This document shows, one piece after another, positions 1 through 8,424 of a stretch of 52,565 nucleotides of DNA. The position numbers were made by a program, and so were the translations under genes. Source of the stretch: Phycisphaeraceae bacterium. Lineage in GTDB: Bacteria; Planctomycetota; Phycisphaerae; Phycisphaerales; UBA1924. The DNA is taken from assembly GCA_021297895.1 (NCBI GenBank), contig JAJTHN010000034.1:1-52565 (forward strand), in the 5' to 3' direction. A model generated the notes under the pieces. The model was given only the letters and a program-made list of their open reading frames with translations, made no database searches and was not told the origin of the DNA. The stretch's first letter is position 1, and each line of letters begins with the position of its first letter.

Positions 1-382
1 GCTCCGGAATGAAGGAAGCGGCGGAAAGCAGGATCAACGCGGAAGACAAACGCCGTGCGCACAAGATTCTAGAACAACGCCACCCCCGGCCGCAAGCCCC
101 CGGCGAGGGTGTTCACGCTGAGGGGTGGCCAGAGCATCGAGCAGACGCCGCATACCACCCTCTCCACACTGCTCGCGTCGGGCGTCGGGGGGCAGATGGC
201 GATGGAGGCACGTGGTCGGCTCGTGGCCGCGGCGATCCCGCCGATGGTGCACATCGCGGGGATCGTCCTATAGATGTGGTTAGCGAAGCGGTCGCGGCGA
301 CCGCGGCCGGAGCAGCCTGACGCGCTGAATCCTGAGCGTGGACGGCCCGAGCGCAGGGCCACGGGGCTTCTACAGTCCGCCC
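1..382. other. No confident gene; possible 54-codon remnant at 109-273 (+)
   Basis: This stretch upstream of the alpha-mannosidase holds no gene I can support. Several short frames overlap on both strands, as expected at this GC content. The most protein-like reading starts at a GTG at 109 on the plus strand and ends at a TAG at 271-273. It gives 54 residues, with GC-rich third codon positions and a hydrophobic tail ending near MVHIAGIVL. It has no Shine-Dalgarno and no recognised domain, and the antisense frame is equally open. It could be a small hypothetical gene, the eroded end of one, or chance. An in-frame stop at 10-12 could end a gene entering from the left, but only three codons are visible. 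Confidence 0.3.
371..376 (+). promoter_or_regulatory. Putative -10 element, leaderless start of the GH38 gene
   Basis: TACAGT lies six bases before the ATG at 383, with no Shine-Dalgarno between. That spacing would put transcription initiation at the start codon. No clear -35 is visible. Six other genes in this window share the arrangement. Confidence 0.4.
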
Positions 383-3300
383 ATGGCTACGCCGATTGAA
401 GGTGCGATTGCGTCGATGGAGGTTCATCTGCGGTCGGTGATCGAGCCGGCGGTGCTGGTGCGGAGGGTGAGGCTGGATGCCGCGGTGCATCAGACGCGCG
501 AGCGGCTGACGGTCGGGGAAGTTCGGCGTCGGGCGTTCAAGGCGGTGCGGCCCGGGTGGGAATGGGGACCGAAGTGGTCCACGGCGTGGTTCCGGCTGCG
601 CGGCACGGTGCCTGCGGAGATGCGGCGACTGGCGGGAGGACAACGCGGCCGCGTGCTGGCGCTGCGGTTCAGCACGGACACCGAGGCGCTGGCGTTCGAT
701 GGCGAGCGGCCGATGGCCGGGCTGGATGTCAATCGCGACCTGGTGATGCTGCCGCCGTCGATGTTCCGCGCGGGTGCCCGGACGCAAGCAGGAAAGAGGG
801 CCGGCTCGCTCGAGATGTTCATCGAGGCCGCGTGCAACCATCCCTTCGGAGCGCGAGGGCTGCTGTGGGATGTGCCGGATGTCCAGCGTCGATGGGAGAG
901 CCCCAAGCCCGGGCGATTCCTGTACGCGGAGGTCGTGGAGGTTGACACCGTTGTGCGCGAACTGGCGCAGACAATGGCGTTCGCGATCGGGCTGGTGCGG
1001 GAGCTCATGCCCGCGAGCCCGCCGATGTTCACGGCCACCGCGCCGTGGATGACGGGCCCGGCCTGGCAGAGTTCACGCGCTGAGGAACTCGCACAGGCCG
1101 TCGAGCGGGCGATCCGACTGGTGGACCCCGCGGATGTATCAGGGACGGCCGCGGCGGGGCTGGCGGTGCTGCGCGGGGCGATCGGGTCGGGATGTGCGCC
1201 ATCCGCGCTCAACGCGCACGCTGTGGGGCACGCGCACATCGATACGGCGTGGCTCTGGCCGCTGGGCGTGACGCGACGCAAGTGCCTGCGGACCTTCAGC
1301 AGCGTTCTGCGGCTGATGGAGAGCGACCCGTCGTTCGTGTTCCTGTGCTCGCAGGCGCAGCAGTATGCGTACGTGGAGGAAGACTCGCCGGAACTGTTCA
1401 CAGAGATCGGCCGTCGCGTGCAGGAGGGACGCTGGGAGGCGGGCGGGGCGATGTGGATCGAGCCGGACTGCAACGTGCCCAGCGGCGAGTCGCTGGTGCG
1501 GCAGATCCTGCACGGGTGCGGGTACTGGCGCGAGAAGTTCGGCAGCGCGGGCGCGCAGCGCTTCGTGTACCTGCCGGACACGTTCGGGTTCCCCGCGTGC
1601 CTGCCCCAGATCATGCGGTTGAGCGGGCTGGACACGTTCATCACGAACAAGCTGAGCTGGCACGACACGAATCCGTACGTCGACACGACGTTCGTCTGGC
1701 GCGGTCTCGACGGCTCGGAGGTTCTGGCGCACCAGACGCCGAGCCACGACTACAACGCGGCCAACACGCCGCGGGAGTTGCGGCGAGCCGAGAACAACCA
1801 TCGCAGCAAGCAACTCCTGGCATCGGGCGAGCACACGGGCGATGATCGCGGCGGCGCCGGCGAGACGCGTGGGGCGCGGTTCCTGACGCCCTTCGGCTTC
1901 GGTGATGGCGGCGGCGGGCCGACAGAAGCGATGCTCGTGAACACGAGGCTCAGCGCCGCGTGCGATGGTCTGCCGCGGGTCGAGATGACACGGGTGAGCG
2001 ACTTCTGCGAGCGGCTGCACGAGGATGTGCAGGCGGCGCAGGACCGCGGCGTGAACGTGCCGGTGCACACGGGCGAGCTGCCGCTGGAGTTGCACCGCGG
2101 CACGCTGACGAGCCAGGCGTGGCTGAAGCGAGCGATGCGCCGGGCCGAGGAGGATCTGCGACTGGCCGAGATGCTCGTGAGCGATGCGCTGCTGCGCGGA
2201 ACGCTTCGAGCGAATTCGGCGGAGTTCGCGGCGGCGCGGGCGGATCTTGATCGGGCGTGGAAGACGACGCTGCTGAACCAGTTCCACGACATTCTGCCGG
2301 GCTCATCGATCCGCGAGGTCTACGACGATGCCCGCACCGACATGGCGCGGGTGCAGGAGACGATCTCGCCGCACATCGAGCGACTGCTGGCGCGCGCGGC
2401 GGAGGGTGTGGAGCGCGGACGGGTGATGATGTTCAACCCGGCATCGTGCGAACGGGACGAACTCGCGGCGTTCGGCGATGGACTGGTTCGCGCGCGGCTG
2501 GCGGAGCTTTGCTTCGGCGCGAGCGATGGGCGCGAGGATCTCTCGGGGCTCGGCACGGCTGGCATCGAGCCGGCGGCGGATGGCGCAGTGCGGGTGAGCA
2601 ACGGCGTGATCAGCGCGATCATCGATCGCGCCGGGCGGGTGCTGAGCCTTGCGCTCACGCACGGCGATGGGCGCATCGTCGCGGACCTTGCCGACGGGCC
2701 ACTGAATCAACTGGTGCTGCACGAGGATCGGCCGGTGCTCTGGGACGCGTGGGATGTCGACGCCTTCGCCGTGCGCGAGGGCGAGGTCGATGCTCGTATC
2801 GGTCGGCTGACGGTGCTCCAACGCGGCCCCGCGCGGGTACGGGTGCGCGTATCGCGGGCACTCGGACGCGCCAGCACGATCACGCAGGATTTCGAATTGA
2901 CCGCCGGATCGCGGCGGCTGGATGTGCGAACAAGCGTGGACTGGCGCGAGAAACACAGGATGCTGCGCGTGATGTTCCCCGTGCGGGCGCACGCGAGTCA
3001 CGCGGCGTTCCAGACGCAGTTCGGTCGCATCGAGCGACCGACGCACACCAACACGCACAAGGAGCGGGCGGCGTTCGAAGTGCCGGTGCAGCGGTGGATG
3101 GACCTGTCGCAGCCGGACCGCGGGCTGACGGTGCTCAACCAGAGCCAGTTCGGATGCTGCGTGGATGAGAACGTGCTGGGTCTGACGCTGCTGCGCTCAT
3201 CGCGCTATCCCGATGCGACGGCGGACATCGGCGTGCACGAGTTCACGTACGCGATGATGCCGCACGGCCCACGCGAGCGCGGGCTGTGGACACCCGACGC

Positions 3301-3712
3301 CGAGGCGCAGCGGCTGTGCAGACCGGTGATCGTTCGCGGCGGAACGGGAACCGCCGGCCGCGGAGCGAAGGGACGCCCCGCGCTCACGGGCGGTGCCGAG
3401 GGCGTGAGCGTGTCCAGCGAGCACGCCGGCGGCGAGATCGAGGTCAGCGCGATCAAGCCAAGGGAGAGCGGCGGCGCGGGAATCGTCGTGCGCGTGGTCG
3501 AGACGGGCGGCCGATCGCAGCGGGTACGCGTGCGGGTGCTGGGGGCGCGCGGGTTGCGGGTGGTTGATCTGCTGGAGCGTCCGATCGGCGCCCTGCTGGG
3601 GCCGGACGCGGAGCGGCGTGTGACCGGCCCGGAGATGGTGCTGGAACTGCGGCCGTTTGAGGTCGCCAGCGTGCTGGCGGAGATCGGCGGGCGGACGGGG
3701 CGCTATGCTTGA
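383..3712 (+). CDS. Alpha-mannosidase, glycoside hydrolase family 38
   Basis: A 1109-residue GH38 retaining alpha-mannosidase, expected to hydrolyse terminal alpha-mannosides. The catalytic Zn-binding signature HAHIDTAWLWP is at about residue 282. The nucleophile is probably Asp399 in YLPDTFGF. EGRWEAGGAMWIEPD follows the family pattern, and the C-terminal half is the beta-sandwich region typical of long GH38 enzymes. The ATG at 383 is preferred over an in-frame ATG at 338 because family-like sequence begins there and a -10-like hexamer sits just upstream. No signal peptide is seen, so it is probably cytoplasmic and may turn over imported mannosides. Its last codons overlap the start of nadB by 8 bases, so the two are probably translationally coupled although no metabolic link is obvious. 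Confidence 0.93.
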   Translation: MATPIEGAIASMEVHLRSVIEPAVLVRRVRLDAAVHQTRERLTVGEVRRRAFKAVRPGWEWGPKWSTAWFRLRGTVPAEMRRLAGGQRGRVLALRFSTDTEALAFDGERPMAGLDVNRDLVMLPPSMFRAGARTQAGKRAGSLEMFIEAACNHPFGARGLLWDVPDVQRRWESPKPGRFLYAEVVEVDTVVRELAQTMAFAIGLVRELMPASPPMFTATAPWMTGPAWQSSRAEELAQAVERAIRLVDPADVSGTAAAGLAVLRGAIGSGCAPSALNAHAVGHAHIDTAWLWPLGVTRRKCLRTFSSVLRLMESDPSFVFLCSQAQQYAYVEEDSPELFTEIGRRVQEGRWEAGGAMWIEPDCNVPSGESLVRQILHGCGYWREKFGSAGAQRFVYLPDTFGFPACLPQIMRLSGLDTFITNKLSWHDTNPYVDTTFVWRGLDGSEVLAHQTPSHDYNAANTPRELRRAENNHRSKQLLASGEHTGDDRGGAGETRGARFLTPFGFGDGGGGPTEAMLVNTRLSAACDGLPRVEMTRVSDFCERLHEDVQAAQDRGVNVPVHTGELPLELHRGTLTSQAWLKRAMRRAEEDLRLAEMLVSDALLRGTLRANSAEFAAARADLDRAWKTTLLNQFHDILPGSSIREVYDDARTDMARVQETISPHIERLLARAAEGVERGRVMMFNPASCERDELAAFGDGLVRARLAELCFGASDGREDLSGLGTAGIEPAADGAVRVSNGVISAIIDRAGRVLSLALTHGDGRIVADLADGPLNQLVLHEDRPVLWDAWDVDAFAVREGEVDARIGRLTVLQRGPARVRVRVSRALGRASTITQDFELTAGSRRLDVRTSVDWREKHRMLRVMFPVRAHASHAAFQTQFGRIERPTHTNTHKERAAFEVPVQRWMDLSQPDRGLTVLNQSQFGCCVDENVLGLTLLRSSRYPDATADIGVHEFTYAMMPHGPRERGLWTPDAEAQRLCRPVIVRGGTGTAGRGAKGRPALTGGAEGVSVSSEHAGGEIEVSAIKPRESGGAGIVVRVVETGGRSQRVRVRVLGARGLRVVDLLERPIGALLGPDAERRVTGPEMVLELRPFEVASVLAEIGGRTGRYA

Positions 3713-5573
3713 TGCTCTGAATCCGCGACGCTATCTCATCCCGTTTCGTTCGCTGCTTCTGCCGCAGATTTTCTGCGATACGCTGATCATTGGCGGCGGC
3801 GTGGCGGGGCTTCGTGCGGCGATTTCCGCGGCCGAGGATGGCCAGCGGCTCGGCGGCGCGAACTTCGGCGGCGTCATCGTGCTGGCCAAGGATGAACCCT
3901 CGCAAAGCAACACCGCGTGGGCACAGGGCGGCATCGCCGCGGTGACCGGGGCGGACGACACGATCGACGGGCACGTCGAGGACACGCTGGTCGCGGGAGC
4001 GGGGCTGTGCGATGAGCCGGTGGTGCGGCTGGTCTCATCGCGCTCGGGCGCGGCGATCGAGGAACTCGTGTCGTGGGGAATGCGGTTCGATGTCGGGCCC
4101 GATGGCAAGCCCAGCCGCGGACGCGAAGGCGGGCATGCGCTGGCACGAATCCTGCACAGCGACGGTGACGCGACGGGGCGGGAACTCATGCGCGTGCTGT
4201 GGGCACGCGCCAAAGCCACCGCCGGTGTCCGCGTCTTTACGGGGTGCTTCGCTCTGGATCTGATCACGCCGCCGGGAGCGAACGGCGGCCAGGCGGGTGC
4301 CGCTGGGGACGGGCGGCCCGTGCTCGGGGCGATCACGCATCACCCGCGCTACGGCCTGCAGATGATCTGGGCGCGGACGACCATCCTCGCCGCTGGCGGC
4401 GCGGGAATGCTCTATCGCGAAACGACCAATCCCCGTTCGGCGACGGCCGATGCGGTGGCAATGGCCTATCGCGCAGGCGCGGACGTCGCGGACATGAGTT
4501 TCGTTCAGTTCCACCCGACGGCGTTGTACCTGGCCGGTGCGGGGCGGTTCCTGATCTCCGAAGCCGTGCGAGGGGCGGGAGCGCACCTGGTGGATCAGGA
4601 CGGCGTGCGGTTCATGATCGGCGAGCACGAACTTGCGGAACTGGCGCCGCGCGACATCGTGTCGCGGGCGATCGTCCGGCGGATCGCCAGCGCGCCGGGC
4701 GGGGCTGGCCCGACGACGGGGGACAACGGCGGCATCTCGATGCACGGCGGAGCGCACGCGGGCGGGAGGGTGTTCCTTGATTGCCGGCACCTCCGCTCGT
4801 TCGCATCGGCGTTCCCGGGCATCACGGCGGTCCTTGGCAGGTTTGATATCAACCCCGCGCGCGACCTGATCCCGATCCATCCCGCCGCACACTACATGAT
4901 CGGCGGCGTGTTCACCGATGCACTGGGTCGGACGAATCTGCCGGGGCTGCTGGCGGCAGGAGAGGCCGCGTGCTCGGGGCTTCATGGAGCCAATCGTCTG
5001 GCGAGCAACTCGCTGCTGGAGGGCCTGATCTTCGGCGACCTCGCGGGGCGCGTCGCGGCGCGACGGGCGTCGGGCGGCGATTCCGATGATCTCGCGGCGG
5101 AGGTCGCCGGTGTGTCCGGACTGCGACTGGGCACTCCCGCGGGATGGCGAGCCCCCTCCAGCGCAGCGCCGATGGCGATCGTCAGCGACATCCGTCCGAG
5201 CGACTCGGCGGAACTGGATCTGTCGGACGTTGAGAGTTCCTTGCGCTCGGCGATGTGGCGCAACGCGGGGATCGAGCGCTCCGGAACGCGGCTGAACGAC
5301 TGCCGCGACATGATCGAGTTCTGGGCGCGGTACACGCTGGACAAGATCTTCGATGATCCGCGCGGCTGGCAGGTTCAGAACATGCTCCTGGCCTCGTGGC
5401 TTGTGGTTCGGTCCGCGGCGTGGCGGACAGAGAGCCGCGGCTGCCATTGGCGGGCGGACCACCCAACGCAGCGGCCGGAACTGGCCGTTCATGATGTCTG
5501 GCGCCTTGGCGCCGGCGAGCCGGCGAAGGTTCCGGTGGTGTCACCGTTGGTGAGCGGGCGGGCGGCGGAGTAA
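3705..5573 (+). CDS. nadB: L-aspartate oxidase NadB
   Basis: A 622-residue flavoprotein that oxidises L-aspartate to iminoaspartate, the first step of the aspartate route to NAD. The FAD-binding GGGVAG is at residues 30-35. Family blocks follow in order: AWAQGGIAAV, EGGHALARILHSDGDATGRE, FVQFHPTALY, SEAVRGAGAHL, and near the end of the flavin domain HGANRLASNSLLEGL. A helical C-terminal domain completes the protein, and length is normal for NadB rather than for succinate dehydrogenase flavoprotein. The ATG at 3705 sits inside the last codons of the mannosidase gene. An upstream in-frame start at 3657 is rejected because it would add sequence foreign to the family. No nadA or nadC lies in the window. 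Confidence 0.95.
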   Translation: MLDALNPRRYLIPFRSLLLPQIFCDTLIIGGGVAGLRAAISAAEDGQRLGGANFGGVIVLAKDEPSQSNTAWAQGGIAAVTGADDTIDGHVEDTLVAGAGLCDEPVVRLVSSRSGAAIEELVSWGMRFDVGPDGKPSRGREGGHALARILHSDGDATGRELMRVLWARAKATAGVRVFTGCFALDLITPPGANGGQAGAAGDGRPVLGAITHHPRYGLQMIWARTTILAAGGAGMLYRETTNPRSATADAVAMAYRAGADVADMSFVQFHPTALYLAGAGRFLISEAVRGAGAHLVDQDGVRFMIGEHELAELAPRDIVSRAIVRRIASAPGGAGPTTGDNGGISMHGGAHAGGRVFLDCRHLRSFASAFPGITAVLGRFDINPARDLIPIHPAAHYMIGGVFTDALGRTNLPGLLAAGEAACSGLHGANRLASNSLLEGLIFGDLAGRVAARRASGGDSDDLAAEVAGVSGLRLGTPAGWRAPSSAAPMAIVSDIRPSDSAELDLSDVESSLRSAMWRNAGIERSGTRLNDCRDMIEFWARYTLDKIFDDPRGWQVQNMLLASWLVVRSAAWRTESRGCHWRADHPTQRPELAVHDVWRLGAGEPAKVPVVSPLVSGRAAE

Positions 5574-5576
5574 ACT
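5571..5576 (+). promoter_or_regulatory. Putative -10 element before the lipoprotein gene
   Basis: TAAACT overlaps the nadB stop codon and lies six bases before the GTG at 5583. A -35-like TTGGTG is at 5547-5552 with an 18-base spacer. The spacing fits a leaderless promoter, although a GGAG at 5567-5570 could act as a distant ribosome site. Confidence 0.4.
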
Positions 5577-5582
5577 CGACGC

Positions 5583-6221
5583 GTGAGCGCGAGCGCGAGC
5601 CAGCGTGTGCGGGGCGGGCGGTTGCGATCTTCTGGTCGCGGCGTGCTGCTGTCGGTCTACGCGGCCGCGGCGGCGGTCGGAGCGGGCGCGGTCTTGGCAG
5701 GGTGCGAGGAGCGCGAGGTGAGGCGGACGCCCGGGCTGCTCGAGGGCCTGCCGGGGGTCATCCGCGGCGATGGTCGCGAGGCAGCGCCGCAGCGGCCCGC
5801 CGAGACAGCAGCGGATCTTGGTGCCGAGCGGCCGCTGGTGACCGAGAACGTCGACGGCAGCGTGACGCTGCGCACGTATCAGATGCGCGATGTGATGGTG
5901 CTCATCGCGCGGCTGCTGAGCGAAGAGAAGGATGACCTGCTGCATGAGCAACTGGTCTCCGATGCAATCAAACTGGATCTGGAGCTGCGCGGACGCTCAT
6001 CGCGGGACGCGGTGAACCTGCTGCGCGAGAACCGAGAGGACATCCTCAAGATGTTCGGCCGCATGCCCGCGGCGGAGCAGACGCCGGGCGTGATCGCCGA
6101 GAAGCAGGCGCGGAACATGTACGAGTTGCGTCTGACCGGCACGCTGGCGCAGGACATGGCGTTCACGAAACTCTGGGTGGTGTTCGAGAAGGGCATGTGG
6201 AAGTTCTACTGGGCGAACTGA
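5583..6221 (+). CDS. Putative lipoprotein of unknown function
   Basis: 212 residues with a GTG start. The N-terminus is basic, followed by an alanine-rich hydrophobic stretch ending in a lipobox-like AVLAGC at about residue 41. It is therefore probably an exported lipoprotein lost from the cytoplasm after signal peptidase II cleavage. After a proline-rich linker comes a charged, mostly helical domain containing YQMRDVMVLIARLL and SRDAVNLLRENREDILKMFGRMP, ending in an aromatic-rich segment (KLWVVFEKGMWKFYWAN). I do not recognise the domain. It starts 9 bases after nadB on the same strand and converges with the RidA-family gene. Confidence 0.75.
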   Translation: MSASASQRVRGGRLRSSGRGVLLSVYAAAAAVGAGAVLAGCEEREVRRTPGLLEGLPGVIRGDGREAAPQRPAETAADLGAERPLVTENVDGSVTLRTYQMRDVMVLIARLLSEEKDDLLHEQLVSDAIKLDLELRGRSSRDAVNLLRENREDILKMFGRMPAAEQTPGVIAEKQARNMYELRLTGTLAQDMAFTKLWVVFEKGMWKFYWAN

Positions 6222-6307
6222 GTTCTCGCGGGTGAAAGAGACCCCGGGGAGGGTCCAGACCTCAGACTTCGCGCCAGCACCATCGCCCCGAATGGCCACG
6301 CACCGCG

Positions 6308-6802
6308 CTACGCATCGGCCTTGGCCGCCACGACCTTGAGCTCGACGTTGATCGGGGCCTCACCGCCCTGTGGAAGTGCCGCGACCTGCACAGTCGTGCG
6401 GCACGGCGCGGTGGTGGGGTCGGGAAATGCCTCGGCCCAGAGGCGGTTGAAGGTCGCAAAGTCGCGCGGGATGTCGGTCATGAACACCGTGACATCGACG
6501 ATGTCGCTCCACGCAAAGCCGGCCTGAGCCAGCACGAGCCGCACGTTCTCGAAACACGCCCGCACTTGCGGGGCGATGTCGTACGACTCGACGCGGCCAT
6601 CGCGGAGGACCACTCCGGGGATCACGCGGCTGCCACGGGAGCGCGGGCCGAGGCCGGCCAGGTAGAGCGTCGCGGTGCCGCCAGCACGGACTACGCGGCA
6701 GTGGGCGTACGTGCCCAGAGGTTCGGCGGCGAGAGGGCTGGTGCGAGCGTCCGGTGTGTTCATCGACATGGTGGGCTCGAAAGGCTGAGAGTCAGGATTC
6801 AT
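6308..6802 (-). CDS. RidA-family protein, possibly 2-aminomuconate deaminase
   Basis: 164 residues of the RidA/YjgF fold. Generic members hydrolyse reactive enamine/imine intermediates. Conserved blocks include GTATLYLAGLGPR, DIAPQVRACFENVRLVLAQAG, DIVDVTVFMTD and PCRTTVQVAALPQGGEAPINVEL. It starts 15 bases after the kynureninase stop on the same strand. One branch of this family is 2-aminomuconate deaminase in kynurenine catabolism, so the context makes that plausible, but the dioxygenase and decarboxylase steps are not in the window and a general imine deaminase is equally possible. The start is uncertain: an in-frame ATG at 6769 (MSMNTP) is an alternative and neither has a Shine-Dalgarno. 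Confidence 0.85.
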   Translation of the reverse strand: MNPDSQPFEPTMSMNTPDARTSPLAAEPLGTYAHCRVVRAGGTATLYLAGLGPRSRGSRVIPGVVLRDGRVESYDIAPQVRACFENVRLVLAQAGFAWSDIVDVTVFMTDIPRDFATFNRLWAEAFPDPTTAPCRTTVQVAALPQGGEAPINVELKVVAAKADA

Positions 6803-6816
6803 CGTCGCGGACGCGC

Positions 6817-8316
6817 TTATGCCGACCGCAGATGGTCGCGAAGAATCATGGCGAATCGCCACACGTCGTGGAACGAGTTGTACATCGGGACCGGCGCAGC
6901 GCGGATGATGTTGGGCTCGCGGAAGTCGCAGATGACCCCGGCGGCCTTGAGTCGCTCGTTGAACGCGCGGGCGTCCTTGCGGATGAGCATCGATAATTGG
7001 CAGCCTCGCTGCGAAGGGTCGCGCGGAGTGATGACCTCCAGCGGCGTGCTCCCACCACTTGCACCCCCAGAACCCGCACCGCCCGCCTCCTGCAGCACAA
7101 AGTCGATCATGCGCTGCAGGTACGCGGTGAGCAATTCGCTCTTGCGGCGCAGCGCGTTCATGCCGCCTGCGCGGTCGAACAGGTCCAGCGAGACCTTTAG
7201 CGGGGTGAGGCTCAGGATCGGCGGGTTGCTCAGTTGCCAGCCGTCGGCGCCGTGCCGCGGCGTGAAGTTCGGGTGCATGGCAAAGCGTGTGGCGGGGTCG
7301 TTGCCCCACCACCCGGCCAGCCGCGGCAGGTCGGCGCGGTCGGCGTGCTTCTCGTGCACGAACGCGCCGGCAACAGCGCCAGGCCCGGCGTTGAGGTACT
7401 TGTACGAGCACCACACGGCGAAGTCGGCCTCGATGTCGTGCAGCCGCAGCGGCACGTTGCCGACGGCGTGGGCCAGGTCCCATCCCACAACGCACCCGGC
7501 GGCGCGGGCCGCGGCGGTGATGCGGGGCATTTCCATGAACTGGCCGGTGAGATAGTTCACACCGCCAAGGAGCACCAGCGCGATCTCCGGCCCCTCGCGC
7601 TCGATGATCGCCAGCACATCTTCGGTGCGGAGCGTGTGCTCGCCATCGCGCGGGACCATGCGAAGCACGGTCATCGAGGGGTTGAAGCGGTGGAATGCGG
7701 CTTGGCTGATGACGGCGTAGGAGTCGGACGGAAAGGCCGAGTCTTCGATGAGGATCTTGTACCGCTTGGGTGTCGGTCGATAAAACGAGATCATCATCAG
7801 GTGCAAGTTGACCGTCAGCGTGTTCATCGCGACGACCTCGCCGGGCTTCGCACCGACGATGCGTGCCAGCGGCTCGCGGAACATCTCGTGATAGTGCAGC
7901 CACGGGTGCTTGCCGTGGACATGCCCCTCGACACCGAGACGAGCCCAATCGGCCAGTTCGTCATCGACCGCCGCGCGGACGCCCTTGGGCTGGCAGCCAA
8001 GGGAGTTGCCGGTGAGGTAGACGCATGGCCCGTGGCCATCGGTCATGGGCGATCGGCCATCGGGCCGCGAAGCGGGGTGGGACGCAGCGTGTCCGCCGGC
8101 GGCGTGGGCGCTTTGGGCGTGGTCGGCGGCGTGCAGGGCCTTGATGGTCGGAATGAAGAACTCATCGCGCAAGCCGCGGAGTGGATCGAGTTCGTCCAGT
8201 CGCCTGGCAAAGCCCTCATCGGGGCTGAAGGCGCGCGGGACCGGAGGGGCGGGGGGTGCCGAAGGACTGGCCGCCGCGGCGGGCGAAGATGGGCTCGGAG
8301 GTTCGTTCGTGGCCAT
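6817..8316 (-). CDS. kynU: Kynureninase
   Basis: 499 residues. A PLP enzyme that cleaves kynurenine, or 3-hydroxykynurenine, to (hydroxy)anthranilate and alanine. Family blocks: VYLTGNSLGCQPKGV, HPWLHYHEMF, MNTLTVNLHLMMISFY, GWDLAHAVGNVPLRLHDI, and the PLP lysine (about K306) in WCSYKYLNAGPG. GWWGNDPATRF follows. The N-terminus carries a Pro/Ala/Ser tail, and at about residues 60-100 there is a His/Ala/Ser-rich insertion not expected in the family. The ATG at 8316 is preferred to an upstream one at 8349 that would run back across the promoter-like hexamer. It lies between an MDR oxidoreductase and a RidA-family gene on the same strand. Confidence 0.94.
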   Translation of the reverse strand: MATNEPPSPSSPAAAASPSAPPAPPVPRAFSPDEGFARRLDELDPLRGLRDEFFIPTIKALHAADHAQSAHAAGGHAASHPASRPDGRSPMTDGHGPCVYLTGNSLGCQPKGVRAAVDDELADWARLGVEGHVHGKHPWLHYHEMFREPLARIVGAKPGEVVAMNTLTVNLHLMMISFYRPTPKRYKILIEDSAFPSDSYAVISQAAFHRFNPSMTVLRMVPRDGEHTLRTEDVLAIIEREGPEIALVLLGGVNYLTGQFMEMPRITAAARAAGCVVGWDLAHAVGNVPLRLHDIEADFAVWCSYKYLNAGPGAVAGAFVHEKHADRADLPRLAGWWGNDPATRFAMHPNFTPRHGADGWQLSNPPILSLTPLKVSLDLFDRAGGMNALRRKSELLTAYLQRMIDFVLQEAGGAGSGGASGGSTPLEVITPRDPSQRGCQLSMLIRKDARAFNERLKAAGVICDFREPNIIRAAPVPMYNSFHDVWRFAMILRDHLRSA

Positions 8317-8322
8317 ACGGCC

Positions 8323-8328
8323 ATGGTA
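8323..8328 (-). promoter_or_regulatory. Putative -10 element, leaderless start of kynU
   Basis: On the minus strand TACCAT lies six bases before the kynU ATG at 8316. No Shine-Dalgarno is present. No good -35 is seen. Confidence 0.35.
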
Positions 8329-8424
8329 CCGGGGCTCGCGCCCAACCATGGCGTGTATCCACAGGCGACGGCTGCGCGGGGCGAACGGCAGTGGCGGAGC
8401 ACCGAGGGCGGAGGTGTCGGGACA

